A stretch of DNA of 16,780 nt from contig JBGPKH010000132.1 of assembly GCA_041485845.1 (NCBI GenBank), positions 1-16,780 of the forward strand. The letters run 5' to 3'. How positions within the stretch are numbered: position 1 is the first letter of the stretch; each line of letters starts with the position of its first letter. The notes under the pieces were generated by a model. The model was not told the DNA's origin, did no database searches, and was given only the letters and a program-made list of their open reading frames with translations. A program made the translations under genes and the position numbers. Source of the stretch: OMOG01 sp041485845 (GTDB taxonomy: Bacteria > Acidobacteriota > Terriglobia > Bryobacterales > Bryobacteraceae). Below are positions 6,404 through 13,890 of this stretch, piece by piece.

Positions 6404-7453
6404 TTACCGCCAGCGACGATAGGAGCCGCGGCCGTAGAAGTAACCCGGACCCCGGCCGAACGCGAATGATACGGACGGTCCCCAATAATATGGGTAATAC
6501 GGATAGTAACCGGGACCGTAATAAGAATAAGCGGGCGGCGGAGCGGCCGGGTGGGGCCGCGGCTGCAACTGCGCGTTATAACCTCGTTCGTATTCGTCCG
6601 GACCTACATAGCGGAAGGCCCGTGGCGCGCGGACGGTCGAAATCGTAACCGGCGACTCGATGCGGAAGGTGAGCGGCGTCTCGGGATAGACCACCGTGGG
6701 ATGGTTGCGGGTCAGCAGCACGCCGATGACTCCGGCAGCGGCTCCCACTCCCGCGCCGATCGCGGCCCCGCGGCCCCAATCGGCGGCGGCGCCGACGGCC
6801 GCGCCCACCGCGGTCGTGCCGATAATCGTTCCCGCTTGCACGTCGGCGGGTGTGGTCGTGCCCTGCCGCGCTACCAACTGCGAGCGAATCGGAACCTGAG
6901 AGCCATCCGCCAGCGTGAGACTGGTCAACTCCAGCCCCAGCCGCGAGCTGCTCCCGGAACGCGCCTTCTGCGCTTCGGCCACCACGCCATAAACGGTTGA
7001 GCCGCGCTGCGCGACCACGATGCCGTCCACCACCACAGGCTGCTCCAACGTTCCGGAAAACGTGTCACCCTGCTGATTGTGGTCCGACGCCAGCGGCTGG
7101 TTCGTACGAATCGTCACATATGTGCCGGGATGCAAAGTCACTTCCGGCGGAAGTCCGTAAGCCGGCCGCGCAGAGCTCGGTCGATCGTTGGGACGGGGCG
7201 CCGGCTGACTGGCAGGTGGGGGCGTCGGTAGCTGGTTTTCCTGAACAGGCTGGCCGAACTGATCGCTGCGGTCCACCGGTTCGGACGGATCCTGCGCTTG
7301 CCCGCGGGGCAGCGGCAACGGTGGAGGATCGCCCACACGCCGCCATCCGCCCGGAGCAGGCTGCTGCTGCGGATTGGCCGGCGGCCGATCCTGCGCCAAA
7401 ACAAGGCTGGATGCCGCCAAAAATACGAGAGCGTGAACGGTAATACGGGCCAT
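6404..7453 (-). CDS. Secreted protein with proline-rich N-region, glycine zipper and Tyr-rich tail
   Basis: 349 residues. A signal peptide (1-20, ending VLA-Q) leads into a Pro/Gln-rich disordered region (about 21-105). A conserved-looking beta domain follows at 108-195 (PGTYVTIRTNQPLASD, GDTFSGTLEQPVVVDG, GSTVYGVV, LELTSLTLADGSQVPI). Next come a glycine-zipper helix at about 216-248 (AVGAAVGAAA, AIGAGVGAAAGVIGVLL), a short extended region, and a C-terminal Pro/Tyr/Gly tail (YYGPGYYPYYPYYWGP). The glycine zipper suggests outer-membrane or envelope association. The frame allows MRKLT at 7468, but ATG 7453 is preferred because GAGGA lies eight bases before it. I recognise the general type from Acidobacteria but no named function. 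Confidence 0.8.
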   Translation of the reverse strand: MARITVHALVFLAASSLVLAQDRPPANPQQQPAPGGWRRVGDPPPLPLPRGQAQDPSEPVDRSDQFGQPVQENQLPTPPPASQPAPRPNDRPSSARPAYGLPPEVTLHPGTYVTIRTNQPLASDHNQQGDTFSGTLEQPVVVDGIVVAQRGSTVYGVVAEAQKARSGSSSRLGLELTSLTLADGSQVPIRSQLVARQGTTTPADVQAGTIIGTTAVGAAVGAAADWGRGAAIGAGVGAAAGVIGVLLTRNHPTVVYPETPLTFRIESPVTISTVRAPRAFRYVGPDEYERGYNAQLQPRPHPAAPPPAYSYYGPGYYPYYPYYWGPSVSFAFGRGPGYFYGRGSYRRWR

Positions 7454-7495
7454 GGTGAGCTTCCTCATCGGCTATCCAATGCATCTGTCTCGCCA

Positions 7496-7526
7496 ATTCT
7501 AAGTCCTTGATAACACTAGCATGCAA
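7496..7526 (-). promoter_or_regulatory. Candidate promoter for the glycine-zipper protein
   Basis: On the minus strand TTGCAT (7521-7526) and TAGAAT (7496-7501) are separated by 19 bases, slightly long for a sigma-70 promoter. The leader to ATG 7453 would be about 36 bases. Confidence 0.35.
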
Positions 7527-7535
7527 GATTGATTT

Positions 7536-7580
7536 GGTTGGCCAAAATGCACCGCCCGTGGTGCTTTTCGGCCACCAACC
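7536..7580 (-). terminator. Terminator-like hairpin after the ABC permease
   Basis: GGTTGG (7536-7541) pairs with CCAACC (7575-7580), then CC/GG, AAAA/TTTT and GCACC (7549-7553)/GGTGC (7560-7564) continue the stem with small bulges around a six-base loop GCCCGT. It begins at the base after the permease stop codon. The 3' side lacks a strong U-run, so terminator function is likely but not certain. Confidence 0.6.
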
Positions 7581-9371
7581 TCACATCCCGTCGGAAAGAT
7601 TGAGCCGCTCGACCGCGCGCACCGGCGTATTCTCGAAGGTCACGCCCTCTTCCAGTTCGCCCGCTTCCCTCGCCTCCACGATCCGCTGCCGATTCCAATA
7701 CCACGCACCCCACATGGCCGCGGGTACCAGCACCAACCGCCATGGCATGTCGATCATCCAGCGCTCCATGGCCGCTCCGCCGCGCGTGAAGAGTTCGAAA
7801 CCGAGGAACTGCACCAGGCAAAGCATCAGCAGGTTGTCCCGGAAGCCCGGCATCGGGCAGGTGAGGGGCACCTTGCGGTATCCCGCGAATTGCACTTCGA
7901 TCAGGCACAACGAGAGCGCCAGCAAACACAAAAGGTGAATCCCCGCGGTCACTGGCCCCCAAGCCCACCAGGACAGTACCAAGTCGGGCAACACCACGAA
8001 AGGAATCAGGAAGCTGAACAGCACGCGCCGCGCCACCGGGAGTGTTTCATTCTCTCTCCCGTCGACGATCGTGCGGAAAACCCAATTTGCCGGCACGCCG
8101 GCAGGTAGCTCGAAAGCCACCCGCAGTCCCAGGATGAGCAGGTACGCCGCCGCCAGCGGCGCATCGAGCATCGCCACCGCCGGAAGCCCGCTCTTATCCC
8201 ACACCGCGGGGATAGTGCTCGACACCTCCTGGACCGCCAGCAGCCATCCCAGCCCGATAGAGACGGCGATAAACAGGCGATGCGCCTCGTTGCGCAGCAG
8301 CGCGCGCACGGCGAACCGGTGGCAGGCCCGCGGAAAGCCGGATGCGCGCTCCGAAAACAGGTCGAGCACCGCCAGCACCAGCGCGATGAGCCGCTGCTCG
8401 GAGGGACGCCGGCCTCCTTCCAGTACGCCCGCAAAGCGCCTTCGATAGCTGAGCGCGTAGGTGACCACCATCAGCCCGAACGCCACCGCGGCCGCCGTCA
8501 GCGCGTTCCGTCCCAGATGAGCCAAGAGCGGTGTCGCACGATGCTGCCAGTCCTGGTAGAGGCCCACGAACCAGATCGGCGGCAGGAAGCGCAGCATCGA
8601 ATCGGGGTGGCGTTCCAGGCCGCGCACCAGCGTCGCACCCGTGAAGCCCGCCGGCAGCAAGGTCAGCAGCGCCACCAGCAGCACGCCGCGCACCCACGAC
8701 GAGCACGCGCGGAAGGCTTCGCGCGGCAGGATCGCGGAGAGCGTCCCCAGCAATGCGAACACCGTGCAGATGGTGAAAAGGCTTGCCAGGAAAACGCACG
8801 CGGCATGGGCGCCGATGAACTGCGCGAAGGCCGCGGGCCTGGCATGCACGGAAGCCATCACGAACGCCGGGAAGAGCACGGAGGGCACGGCGCTCACGTC
8901 CACCGCCACCACCAGGATGGCGATCAGAAGCGCCGCCGCATTGGCCAGCAGAACGTTTCGCGGGCGGATCGGCAGCGGCGCCAGGTTCAGGTAATCCTGT
9001 GAATCGGGCAGCAACTTGTCCCACTTCAGGACCGTTACGATGCCGGTCACCGCCATGGCCAGCGAGATCAGCAGGTACTTGTCGGGCAGCGAAGTTACGT
9101 AGACATCCTGGCGCAGGGTGCCGCGCATCCAGTTCAGAAAGCTGGAATACTTATCGAACAGCAGGAAACAGTAGAAGGACCCGGGCGCCGCCAGAATGCC
9201 GAGAAGGAAACCTGCGCCGAACTCGAACTCCGTGGATTCGGAGTCCTGACCGCCGCGCACCATGCGCGCCAGGAAGTGGCCCACCAGCCGCCCGAACGGC
9301 CTCCGCGCGAATCGCCTAATGGGCCGGCGCACGAACCGCGGCAACAATATTCTGCGCAATGCCATCGGCAT
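7581..9371 (-). CDS. ABC transporter permease, large polytopic membrane protein
   Basis: 596 residues. An Arg-rich N-terminus (about 1-45) is followed by roughly a dozen hydrophobic segments, for example GAGFLLGILAAPGSFYCFLLF, YLLISLAMAVTGIVTVL, NVLLANAAALLIAILVVAVD and LVALLTLLPAGFTGATLV. A motif DYLNLAPLPIRPRNVLLANA resembles the cytosolic coupling region of ABC-2-type permeases. The gene overlaps the end of the upstream ATPase gene by 56 bases, which indicates a coupled ATPase-permease pair. ATG 9371 is supported by GGAG seven bases before it; ATG 9365 is a close alternative. The cargo cannot be inferred. The two-part layout suggests an exporter, but the partner ATPase has an altered H-loop. 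Confidence 0.8.
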   Translation of the reverse strand: MPMALRRILLPRFVRRPIRRFARRPFGRLVGHFLARMVRGGQDSESTEFEFGAGFLLGILAAPGSFYCFLLFDKYSSFLNWMRGTLRQDVYVTSLPDKYLLISLAMAVTGIVTVLKWDKLLPDSQDYLNLAPLPIRPRNVLLANAAALLIAILVVAVDVSAVPSVLFPAFVMASVHARPAAFAQFIGAHAACVFLASLFTICTVFALLGTLSAILPREAFRACSSWVRGVLLVALLTLLPAGFTGATLVRGLERHPDSMLRFLPPIWFVGLYQDWQHRATPLLAHLGRNALTAAAVAFGLMVVTYALSYRRRFAGVLEGGRRPSEQRLIALVLAVLDLFSERASGFPRACHRFAVRALLRNEAHRLFIAVSIGLGWLLAVQEVSSTIPAVWDKSGLPAVAMLDAPLAAAYLLILGLRVAFELPAGVPANWVFRTIVDGRENETLPVARRVLFSFLIPFVVLPDLVLSWWAWGPVTAGIHLLCLLALSLCLIEVQFAGYRKVPLTCPMPGFRDNLLMLCLVQFLGFELFTRGGAAMERWMIDMPWRLVLVPAAMWGAWYWNRQRIVEAREAGELEEGVTFENTPVRAVERLNLSDGM

Positions 9372-10104
9372 CTACCTGCTCCGTCAACTGCATGAATCCG
9401 GCTTCCAGGCCGAGCCCCGCGAAGCCCGCGTGCATTTCTTCCATCGAGCCGCTTCCCACCACGGCCCCGTTTTTCAAAACCACCAGGTGCGAGCAGAGCT
9501 TGTCTACCTGTTCCAGAACGGGCGACGAAAAAAAGACGGCTTTGCCCTCGCCGGCCAGCCGGGCGATGACGTGCCGCAACACCATCGCGCTGGTTACGTC
9601 GAGGCCCGCGAAGGGCTCGTCCAGAACCAGCAGCTCGGGATCGTGCATCAAGGCCGCGATCAGCACGATGCGCTGCCGCATGCCCTTCGAGTAGGAGCCG
9701 ATCGGCACATCGCGGCTGGAATACAACGTGAAGCCATCGAGCATGGCCGGCGCCTTTTCGCGAAACGTGCGGCGCGGCAGTCCCCGCAGCGTCGCCACCA
9801 GGTCCAGATACTCCCACCCGGTGAGGAAACCGTACAGGTCGGGCTGCTCGGGGACGTAGCCCAGCCTGCGCTTGAAGGCGCTCAGGTCGCCGCCGATGCG
9901 TGCGCCGTGAAACAGGACCACGCCGCGCGAAGGATCGAGCAACCCCGTCACCATTTTGACGATGGTGCTCTTGCCCGCCCCGTTGGGGCCAAGCACGCCG
10001 AGGATTTCGCCGGGTCGAATGGAGAGGCTGACGTCGCGCACGGCCATCACCGCGCTGTAACGCTTGGTAAGTTCGCGGGCTTCGAGGACCGGTGCGCTAG
10101 TCAT
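9316..10104 (-). CDS. ABC transporter ATP-binding protein with H-loop proline
   Basis: 262 residues, an ABC-2-type ATPase. Walker A is GPNGAGKST (39-47). The Q-loop region is YVPEQPDLY. The signature is YSKGMRQR (138-145), as in this subfamily in place of LSGGQ. Walker B is LLVLDEP, with catalytic E163, and the D-loop is AGLD. The H-loop, normally SSH in this subfamily, reads S193-S194-P195 because the codon is CCC where CAC would give His. The frame is open upstream to 10377, but ATG 10104 is chosen since the protein then starts MTSAPVLEARELTKRY as family members do; no strong Shine-Dalgarno is seen. The ATG overlaps the stop codon of a permease remnant (CATGACTAG). The permease gene follows with a 56-base overlap. 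Confidence 0.88.
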   Translation of the reverse strand: MTSAPVLEARELTKRYSAVMAVRDVSLSIRPGEILGVLGPNGAGKSTIVKMVTGLLDPSRGVVLFHGARIGGDLSAFKRRLGYVPEQPDLYGFLTGWEYLDLVATLRGLPRRTFREKAPAMLDGFTLYSSRDVPIGSYSKGMRQRIVLIAALMHDPELLVLDEPFAGLDVTSAMVLRHVIARLAGEGKAVFFSSPVLEQVDKLCSHLVVLKNGAVVGSGSMEEMHAGFAGLGLEAGFMQLTEQVDADGIAQNIVAAVRAPAH

Positions 10105-10186
10105 GTCGCAGCGCCACCATGGGATCGATATGCGCCGCCCGCCGCGACGGCACACACGCGCCCGCCGCCGCCGCCCCCAGCGGAAC
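10097..10186 (-). pseudogene. C-terminal remnant of a MacB/FtsX-type permease
   Basis: A minus-strand frame ending at TAG 10097-10099 encodes PSRRAAHIDPMVALRHD preceded by an Ala/Gly-rich stretch. This is the usual C-terminus of MacB/FtsX-like permeases (last membrane helix, then P-x-R-R-A-A-x-x-D-P-x-x-A-L-R-x-E/D). Only about 29 residues match. Upstream there is no membrane domain, and the region soon becomes the acpP promoter area. The ATPase start codon overlaps the remnant's stop, consistent with an operon in which the first gene has been deleted. Confidence 0.7.
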
Positions 10187-10344
10187 CCGCCGTAAACCCG
10201 CGATTGCGCAATAGGATACGCGCGGCATACCGGATATACTGGAGCCCTGGGCGGTCCACGGGTGCATGGTCTGGGTTGACGCTCGGCGCTGGGCAAAAGT
10301 TCCCGGCGGGCGCCGAACTTGTGGCACAATGGATCTTCCGAGAC
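10187..10344. other. Intergenic stretch between the permease remnant and the acpP promoter
   Basis: The gap between the divergent ATPase and acpP starts is about 300 bases and holds the permease remnant, then this stretch with no gene I can support. It contains isolated promoter-like elements: TATACT at 10235-10240, TTGACG at 10276-10281, and TGGCACAAT at 10322-10330, which could be a second, extended -10 acpP promoter. None has a correctly spaced -35 partner. The promoter of the minus-strand ABC pair should also lie here, but I could not place it. Confidence 0.4.
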
Positions 10345-10374
10345 TTGCGGATGTTCCCCGAAGGTCGCTAAAAT
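10345..10374 (+). promoter_or_regulatory. Candidate sigma-70 promoter for acpP-fabF
   Basis: TTGCGG (10345-10350) and TAAAAT (10369-10374) are separated by 18 bases. Transcription would start near 10381, giving a short leader of about 26 bases that contains the GGAGG of acpP. Confidence 0.55.
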
Positions 10375-10406
10375 CAACGCGTTCGCACAATATCCTTGGA
10401 GGATTC

Positions 10407-10646
10407 ATGTCGGTTGAGCAGAAGGTGAAGCAGATTATTGTCGAGCAACTCGGCGTCGATGAGAGCCAGGTGGACAGCAACGCGTCGTTCGTCGACGACC
10501 TGGGCGCCGACTCGCTGGACATCGTGGAACTGGTCATGGCTTTCGAAGAGGCCTTCGAACTCGAAATTCCCGACGAGGATGCCGAGAAGATCGCCACCGT
10601 CAAAGACGCAGTCGACTACATTGAGAACAAGACCAATAAGAAATAG
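10407..10646 (+). CDS. acpP: Acyl carrier protein
   Basis: 79 residues, the normal length for AcpP. The small acidic cytosolic protein carries growing fatty acyl chains on a 4'-phosphopantetheine arm attached to S36 in the GADSLDIVEL motif. The opening MSVEQKVKQIIVEQLGV, the NASFVDDLGADSLD core and the EAFELEIPDEDAEKI helix are standard. GGAGG at 10398-10402 lies four bases before ATG 10407. fabF follows after 26 bases, the common acpP-fabF pair, so the two are almost certainly cotranscribed. fabD and fabG, which often precede acpP, are not upstream here; the neighbour is a divergent ABC transporter. Confidence 0.98.
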   Translation: MSVEQKVKQIIVEQLGVDESQVDSNASFVDDLGADSLDIVELVMAFEEAFELEIPDEDAEKIATVKDAVDYIENKTNKK

Positions 10647-10672
10647 CGCGTTTCTCACCAGGGAGAGTCGTT

Positions 10673-11911
10673 TTGACGCGAAGAGTGGTAGTCACCGGCG
10701 TCGGGTTGCTGACGCCGCTGGGGATCGGGACTGAGGCGTCCTGGGAGGCGGTCCGCGCCGGGAAGTGTGGAATTGGCACGATCACCCGGTTCGACGCGTC
10801 GGCCTTTTCGTGCCGAATTGCCGGCGAAGTCAAGGGCTTCGATCCCGCCAATTACATCGAAAAGAAAGAGATCAAGAAGATGGGGCGCTTTATCCAGTTC
10901 GCCATCGTAGCGGCGGATTGCGCCTTGAAGGGGTCCGGACTGAAGGTGGCGCCGGAAAATGCCGAGCAGGTGGGCGTGTACATCGGCAGCGGCATCGGCG
11001 GGTTCGAGGTGATCGAGCGCGAGCACCAGACGCTGCTCGAACACGGTCCGCGTCGCATCTCGCCCTTTTTCATTCCGGCGACTATCATCAACCTGGCCTC
11101 CGGTTACGTTTCCATCCGCAGCGGGGCCAAGGGGCCGAATTCGGCCACGGCCACGGCTTGCACCACCAGCGCCCACTCCATCGGCGATTCTTTCCGCCTC
11201 ATCCAAAGAGGCGATGCCGACGCCATGATCTGCGGCGGGACGGAGGCGTGCATTACGCCCATGGGGATCGGAGGCTTTGCGGCGATGCGCGCGCTTTCCA
11301 CCCGCAACGACGAGCCGGCGCGAGCCTCGCGGCCGTGGGACCGGGATCGCGACGGGTTTGTAGTGGGCGAAGGCGCAGGCATGCTGGTGCTCGAGGAACT
11401 GGAGTGCGCGCGCCGGCGGGGCGCGCGGATCCTGGCCGAGATAGTGGGTTACGGGATGAGCGCCGATGCGTTCCACGTGACCGCGCCGCCGGCCAATGGC
11501 GACGGGGCCTACCGCGTGATGCGCAATTCCATGCGCGATGCCGGGATCCAGCCGGGCCAGGTGGACTACATCAACGCGCACGGCACGTCCACCGAAGTGG
11601 GCGATCTGGCCGAGACCGCGGCCATCAAGCGGGCATTCGGCGACCATGCTTATAAGGTGGCCGTAAGCTCCACCAAGTCGATGACCGGTCACTTGCTCGG
11701 CGGGGCCGGCGGGCTGGAAGCGGGTATCACCGTGATGGCCATTCGCGATCAGATCGCCCCGCCCACCATCAATCTCGAAAACCCGGATCCGGCTTGCGAT
11801 CTGGATTACGTGCCGAACCACGCGCGGCCCATGAAGATCGACTACGCGCTTTCCAACAGCTTCGGCTTCGGCGGCACCAACGGGTCGCTGATCTTCAAGA
11901 GGTTTGAGTAG
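10673..11911 (+). CDS. fabF: 3-oxoacyl-[acyl-carrier-protein] synthase II (FabF)
   Basis: 412 residues. It condenses malonyl-ACP with acyl-ACP in fatty-acid elongation, in the cytosol. The catalytic triad is intact and falls at the same numbers as in the E. coli enzyme: C163 in TATACTTSAHS, H303 in NAHGTST, and H340 in KSMTGH. The GFGGTN motif near the C-terminus is present. The start is TTG at 10673: it gives MTRRVVVTGVG, the family's expected N-terminus, and GGGAGAG (10661-10667) lies five bases upstream. No ATG is available there. It is cotranscribed with acpP. A perfect hairpin starts at the last base of the stop codon, ahead of etfB. Confidence 0.98.
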   Translation: MTRRVVVTGVGLLTPLGIGTEASWEAVRAGKCGIGTITRFDASAFSCRIAGEVKGFDPANYIEKKEIKKMGRFIQFAIVAADCALKGSGLKVAPENAEQVGVYIGSGIGGFEVIEREHQTLLEHGPRRISPFFIPATIINLASGYVSIRSGAKGPNSATATACTTSAHSIGDSFRLIQRGDADAMICGGTEACITPMGIGGFAAMRALSTRNDEPARASRPWDRDRDGFVVGEGAGMLVLEELECARRRGARILAEIVGYGMSADAFHVTAPPANGDGAYRVMRNSMRDAGIQPGQVDYINAHGTSTEVGDLAETAAIKRAFGDHAYKVAVSSTKSMTGHLLGGAGGLEAGITVMAIRDQIAPPTINLENPDPACDLDYVPNHARPMKIDYALSNSFGFGGTNGSLIFKRFE

Positions 11912-11932
11912 GACAGGCCTCCTGGCCTGTCC
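11911..11932. repeat. Perfect dyad between fabF and etfB
   Basis: GGACAGGCC (11911-11919) and GGCCTGTCC (11924-11932) are perfect nine-base arms around the loop TCCT. The right arm's CCTGTCC recurs at 11933-11939. The dyad starts at the last base of the fabF stop codon and ends nine bases before the etfB ATG. With no U-run it is not a classical terminator. It fills the site where a ribosome binding site for etfB would be expected. Confidence 0.8.
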
Positions 11933-11941
11933 CCTGTCCAC

Positions 11942-12724
11942 ATGAAAATTATCATCGCCATCAAGCAGGTTCCTGCCCGCGATTCTCAACTGCGAATCGC
12001 CTCCTCGGCCAAATGGATCGAGGAGCAGGACCTCAGCTACGAGATCAACGAGCCGGATGCCTATGCCCTCGAAGAAGGCCTTCAGCTCAAGGAAAAGCAT
12101 GGTGGCGAGGTCATCGCGTTGTGCGCCGGCCCCCCGCGCGCCGCGCAGACCATCCGCGAAGCGCTCGCCAAGGGCGCCGACCGCGCCATCCACATCGAAG
12201 AGGAAAACATGGGCGCATTCGATCCGCTGGGCGCCGCCAAGCTGCTGGCCGCGGCCCTCCGCGGCGAATCGCCCGACCTGATCCTCACCGGCTTGCAGTC
12301 CGACGACCTGGGCTACGGGCAGACCGGCGTGATCCTCGCGGAGCTGCTAGGGCTGCCGCACGCCACCATCATCATGCGCGTCGAAAAGCGGGACGGCGTA
12401 ATCCCGGGTGGCGTAATCCAAGTCAAGCGCGAGCTGGAAGACGGCTGGTTCCAGCACGTCGAGATGCCGCTGCCGGCGCTGCTCACCATCCAATCGGGGA
12501 TCAGCAAGCTGCGCTACGCCACCCTCATGGGAATCAAGAAGGCCAAGACCAAGGAGATCCGGCGTCTCTCGGCGGCCGAATTGGGCGCCGAAACCGCGGC
12601 CCCCAGCATCACTCTCCAACGCGTCTACCTGCCCGAGCGCACCAAGCGCACGCAGCTATTCGAAGGCGCCGGCGCGGCTGCGAAGCTGGTGGAGAAACTG
12701 AAATTCGAGGCGCGGATCATATGA
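11942..12724 (+). CDS. etfB: Electron transfer flavoprotein beta subunit
   Basis: 260 residues. EtfB forms a heterodimer with EtfA that shuttles electrons from acyl-CoA and other flavin dehydrogenases to ETF:quinone oxidoreductase; the beta subunit holds AMP. Family blocks are clear: MKIIIAIKQVP at the start, EINEPDAYALEEGLQLKE, TGLQSDDLGYGQTG, and the ETF-beta signature VKRELEDGWFQHVEMPLPAL. Its stop overlaps the etfA start (ATGA), showing coupling. No Shine-Dalgarno is visible before ATG 11942; a stable hairpin lies there instead, so translation may be coupled to fabF or limited by structure. Confidence 0.95.
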   Translation: MKIIIAIKQVPARDSQLRIASSAKWIEEQDLSYEINEPDAYALEEGLQLKEKHGGEVIALCAGPPRAAQTIREALAKGADRAIHIEEENMGAFDPLGAAKLLAAALRGESPDLILTGLQSDDLGYGQTGVILAELLGLPHATIIMRVEKRDGVIPGGVIQVKRELEDGWFQHVEMPLPALLTIQSGISKLRYATLMGIKKAKTKEIRRLSAAELGAETAAPSITLQRVYLPERTKRTQLFEGAGAAAKLVEKLKFEARII

Positions 12725-13695
12725 GCATTCTGGCGGTATTGGAACATAACGGCCAGGCGTGGCACCGGATGTCTTGGGAGACGCTCGCCGCCGCGCAGCA
12801 GCTCGCCCGCGAGCTCAATACCACCGCGTCGGCCGCGCTGCTCCGCACCGGCGGTCACGCCTTCGCGGAGGAACTGGCGCGCAAGCAGCTCGCCCAGGTG
12901 TACCTCGTCGATCACGAGCTTCTCCACCAGTACACGCCTGATGGATACGCCATCGCCCTGCGGCAGCTCATCGGGCGGGCCCAACCGTCGCTGGTGCTGT
13001 TTCCGCACACCTACCAGGTCCGCGACTTTCTTCCCAAGCTCGCAACCTCGCTCGGCAAAGTCGCGGTGACGGACGTGGTCTCGCACCGCGTCGAGAACGG
13101 ACAAGTCGTGTTCGTACGACAGCTCTTCCAGGGTAAGGTGAACGTGGATGTCCGATTTACCTCCGATCGGCCGAACTTCGCCTCGTTGCAGGCAGGCGCT
13201 TACCGCGCCGACCAGGTCGCCGGGGGAGATGCGCCCGTCGAGATCGTGACGCCGCAGCTCTCGCCCGCCGGCATCCGCACCAAGCCGCTGGACCTGTTTC
13301 GCGAATCGCAGCGCGCCGTGGACCTCACCGCCGCGGAGATCATTGTCTCGGTCGGCCGCGGGATCAAAGAGTCCGGCAACATCCCCCTGGTACAGAAGTT
13401 GGCGGACGTTCTGGGCGCCGAGCTCGCCGCCTCGCGGCCCATCTGCGACGCCGGGTGGCTGCCTATGGAACGCCAGGTGGGTAGCTCGGGGCAGACCGTG
13501 GCGCCCAAGATGTATCTCGCCGTCGGGATCTCCGGTGCGATTCAGCACCTCGTGGGAATGAAAGGATCGCGAATCATAGTTGCCATCAATAAAGATCCGA
13601 ATGCTCCGATTTTCGAGGTGGCCGATTACGGAATTGTGGGCGATTTGTTCCAGGTGGTGCCGGAGCTGATCGACGCGATTCAGAAGTCCAAATAG
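12721..13695 (+). CDS. etfA: Electron transfer flavoprotein alpha subunit
   Basis: 324 residues, normal for EtfA. It pairs with EtfB and binds FAD. The N-terminal domain (MSILAVLEHNGQAWHRMSWETLAAAQQLA) is followed by the C-terminal FAD domain. The ETF-alpha signature is complete: YLAVGISGAIQHLVGMKG, then IIVAINKDPNAPIFEVADYGIVGDLFQVVPEL. VSVGRGIKE and GQTVAPKMY are further family motifs. ATG 12721 overlaps the etfB TGA by four bases. A fixC/etfD-type partner or an acyl-CoA dehydrogenase is not present in the window, so the electron donor is unknown. Confidence 0.96.
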   Translation: MSILAVLEHNGQAWHRMSWETLAAAQQLARELNTTASAALLRTGGHAFAEELARKQLAQVYLVDHELLHQYTPDGYAIALRQLIGRAQPSLVLFPHTYQVRDFLPKLATSLGKVAVTDVVSHRVENGQVVFVRQLFQGKVNVDVRFTSDRPNFASLQAGAYRADQVAGGDAPVEIVTPQLSPAGIRTKPLDLFRESQRAVDLTAAEIIVSVGRGIKESGNIPLVQKLADVLGAELAASRPICDAGWLPMERQVGSSGQTVAPKMYLAVGISGAIQHLVGMKGSRIIVAINKDPNAPIFEVADYGIVGDLFQVVPELIDAIQKSK

Positions 13696-13713
13696 CAGAG
13701 CGGGTTACACCAA

Positions 13714-13751
13714 CTGGCCGAAAGTCAGCCACTTCACGGAGGTGGTGCCAG
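13714..13751 (+). terminator. Weak terminator-like stem after etfA
   Basis: CTGGC (13714-13718) pairs with GCCAG (13747-13751), enclosing CCACTTC (13729-13735) and GAGGTGG (13739-13745) with a three-base loop and one wobble. It lies 18 bases after the etfA stop and has no U-run. It may mark the operon end before the strong promoter at 13785. Confidence 0.4.
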
Positions 13752-13784
13752 CCATTGTAAAGTTGTGTAAATTACAGAATCGGT

Positions 13785-13814
13785 TTGACTTTTTCGCGCC
13801 CTGGCGGTTATACT
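13785..13814 (+). promoter_or_regulatory. Strong sigma-70 promoter for the DksA-type gene
   Basis: TTGACT (13785-13790) and TATACT (13809-13814) are separated by 18 bases, the best promoter match in the window. Transcription would start near 13821. This makes the in-frame TTG at 13831 an unlikely start and gives ATG 13891 a 70-base leader. Confidence 0.7.
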
Positions 13815-13831
13815 TCGAAATCCGCGCGCTT

Positions 13832-13872
13832 TGACCCGGCTGCTGGAATTTGCAACTTTTCGGGCCGGGTCA
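13832..13872 (+). promoter_or_regulatory. Stem-loop in the leader of the DksA-type gene
   Basis: TGACCCGGC (13832-13840) and GCCGGGTCA (13864-13872) are perfect nine-base arms around a 23-base loop. They fall within the predicted 5' leader, 18 bases before ATG 13891. No ribosome binding site is visible between stem and ATG. A role in translational or stability control is inference. Confidence 0.55.
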
Positions 13873-13890
13873 GCGTCTTATCCACTCTAT

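Noticed and set aside
10655..12193. 512-codon open frame antisense to fabF
   Set aside because: It lies opposite a fabF with an intact catalytic triad, has no recognisable domain, and is open only because of the high-GC codon bias.
13877..13886. Near match to a DnaA box (TTATCCACT) and TGTGGAAAA near 16389
   Set aside because: Single imperfect boxes without clustering, AT-rich unwinding region or origin genes nearby.
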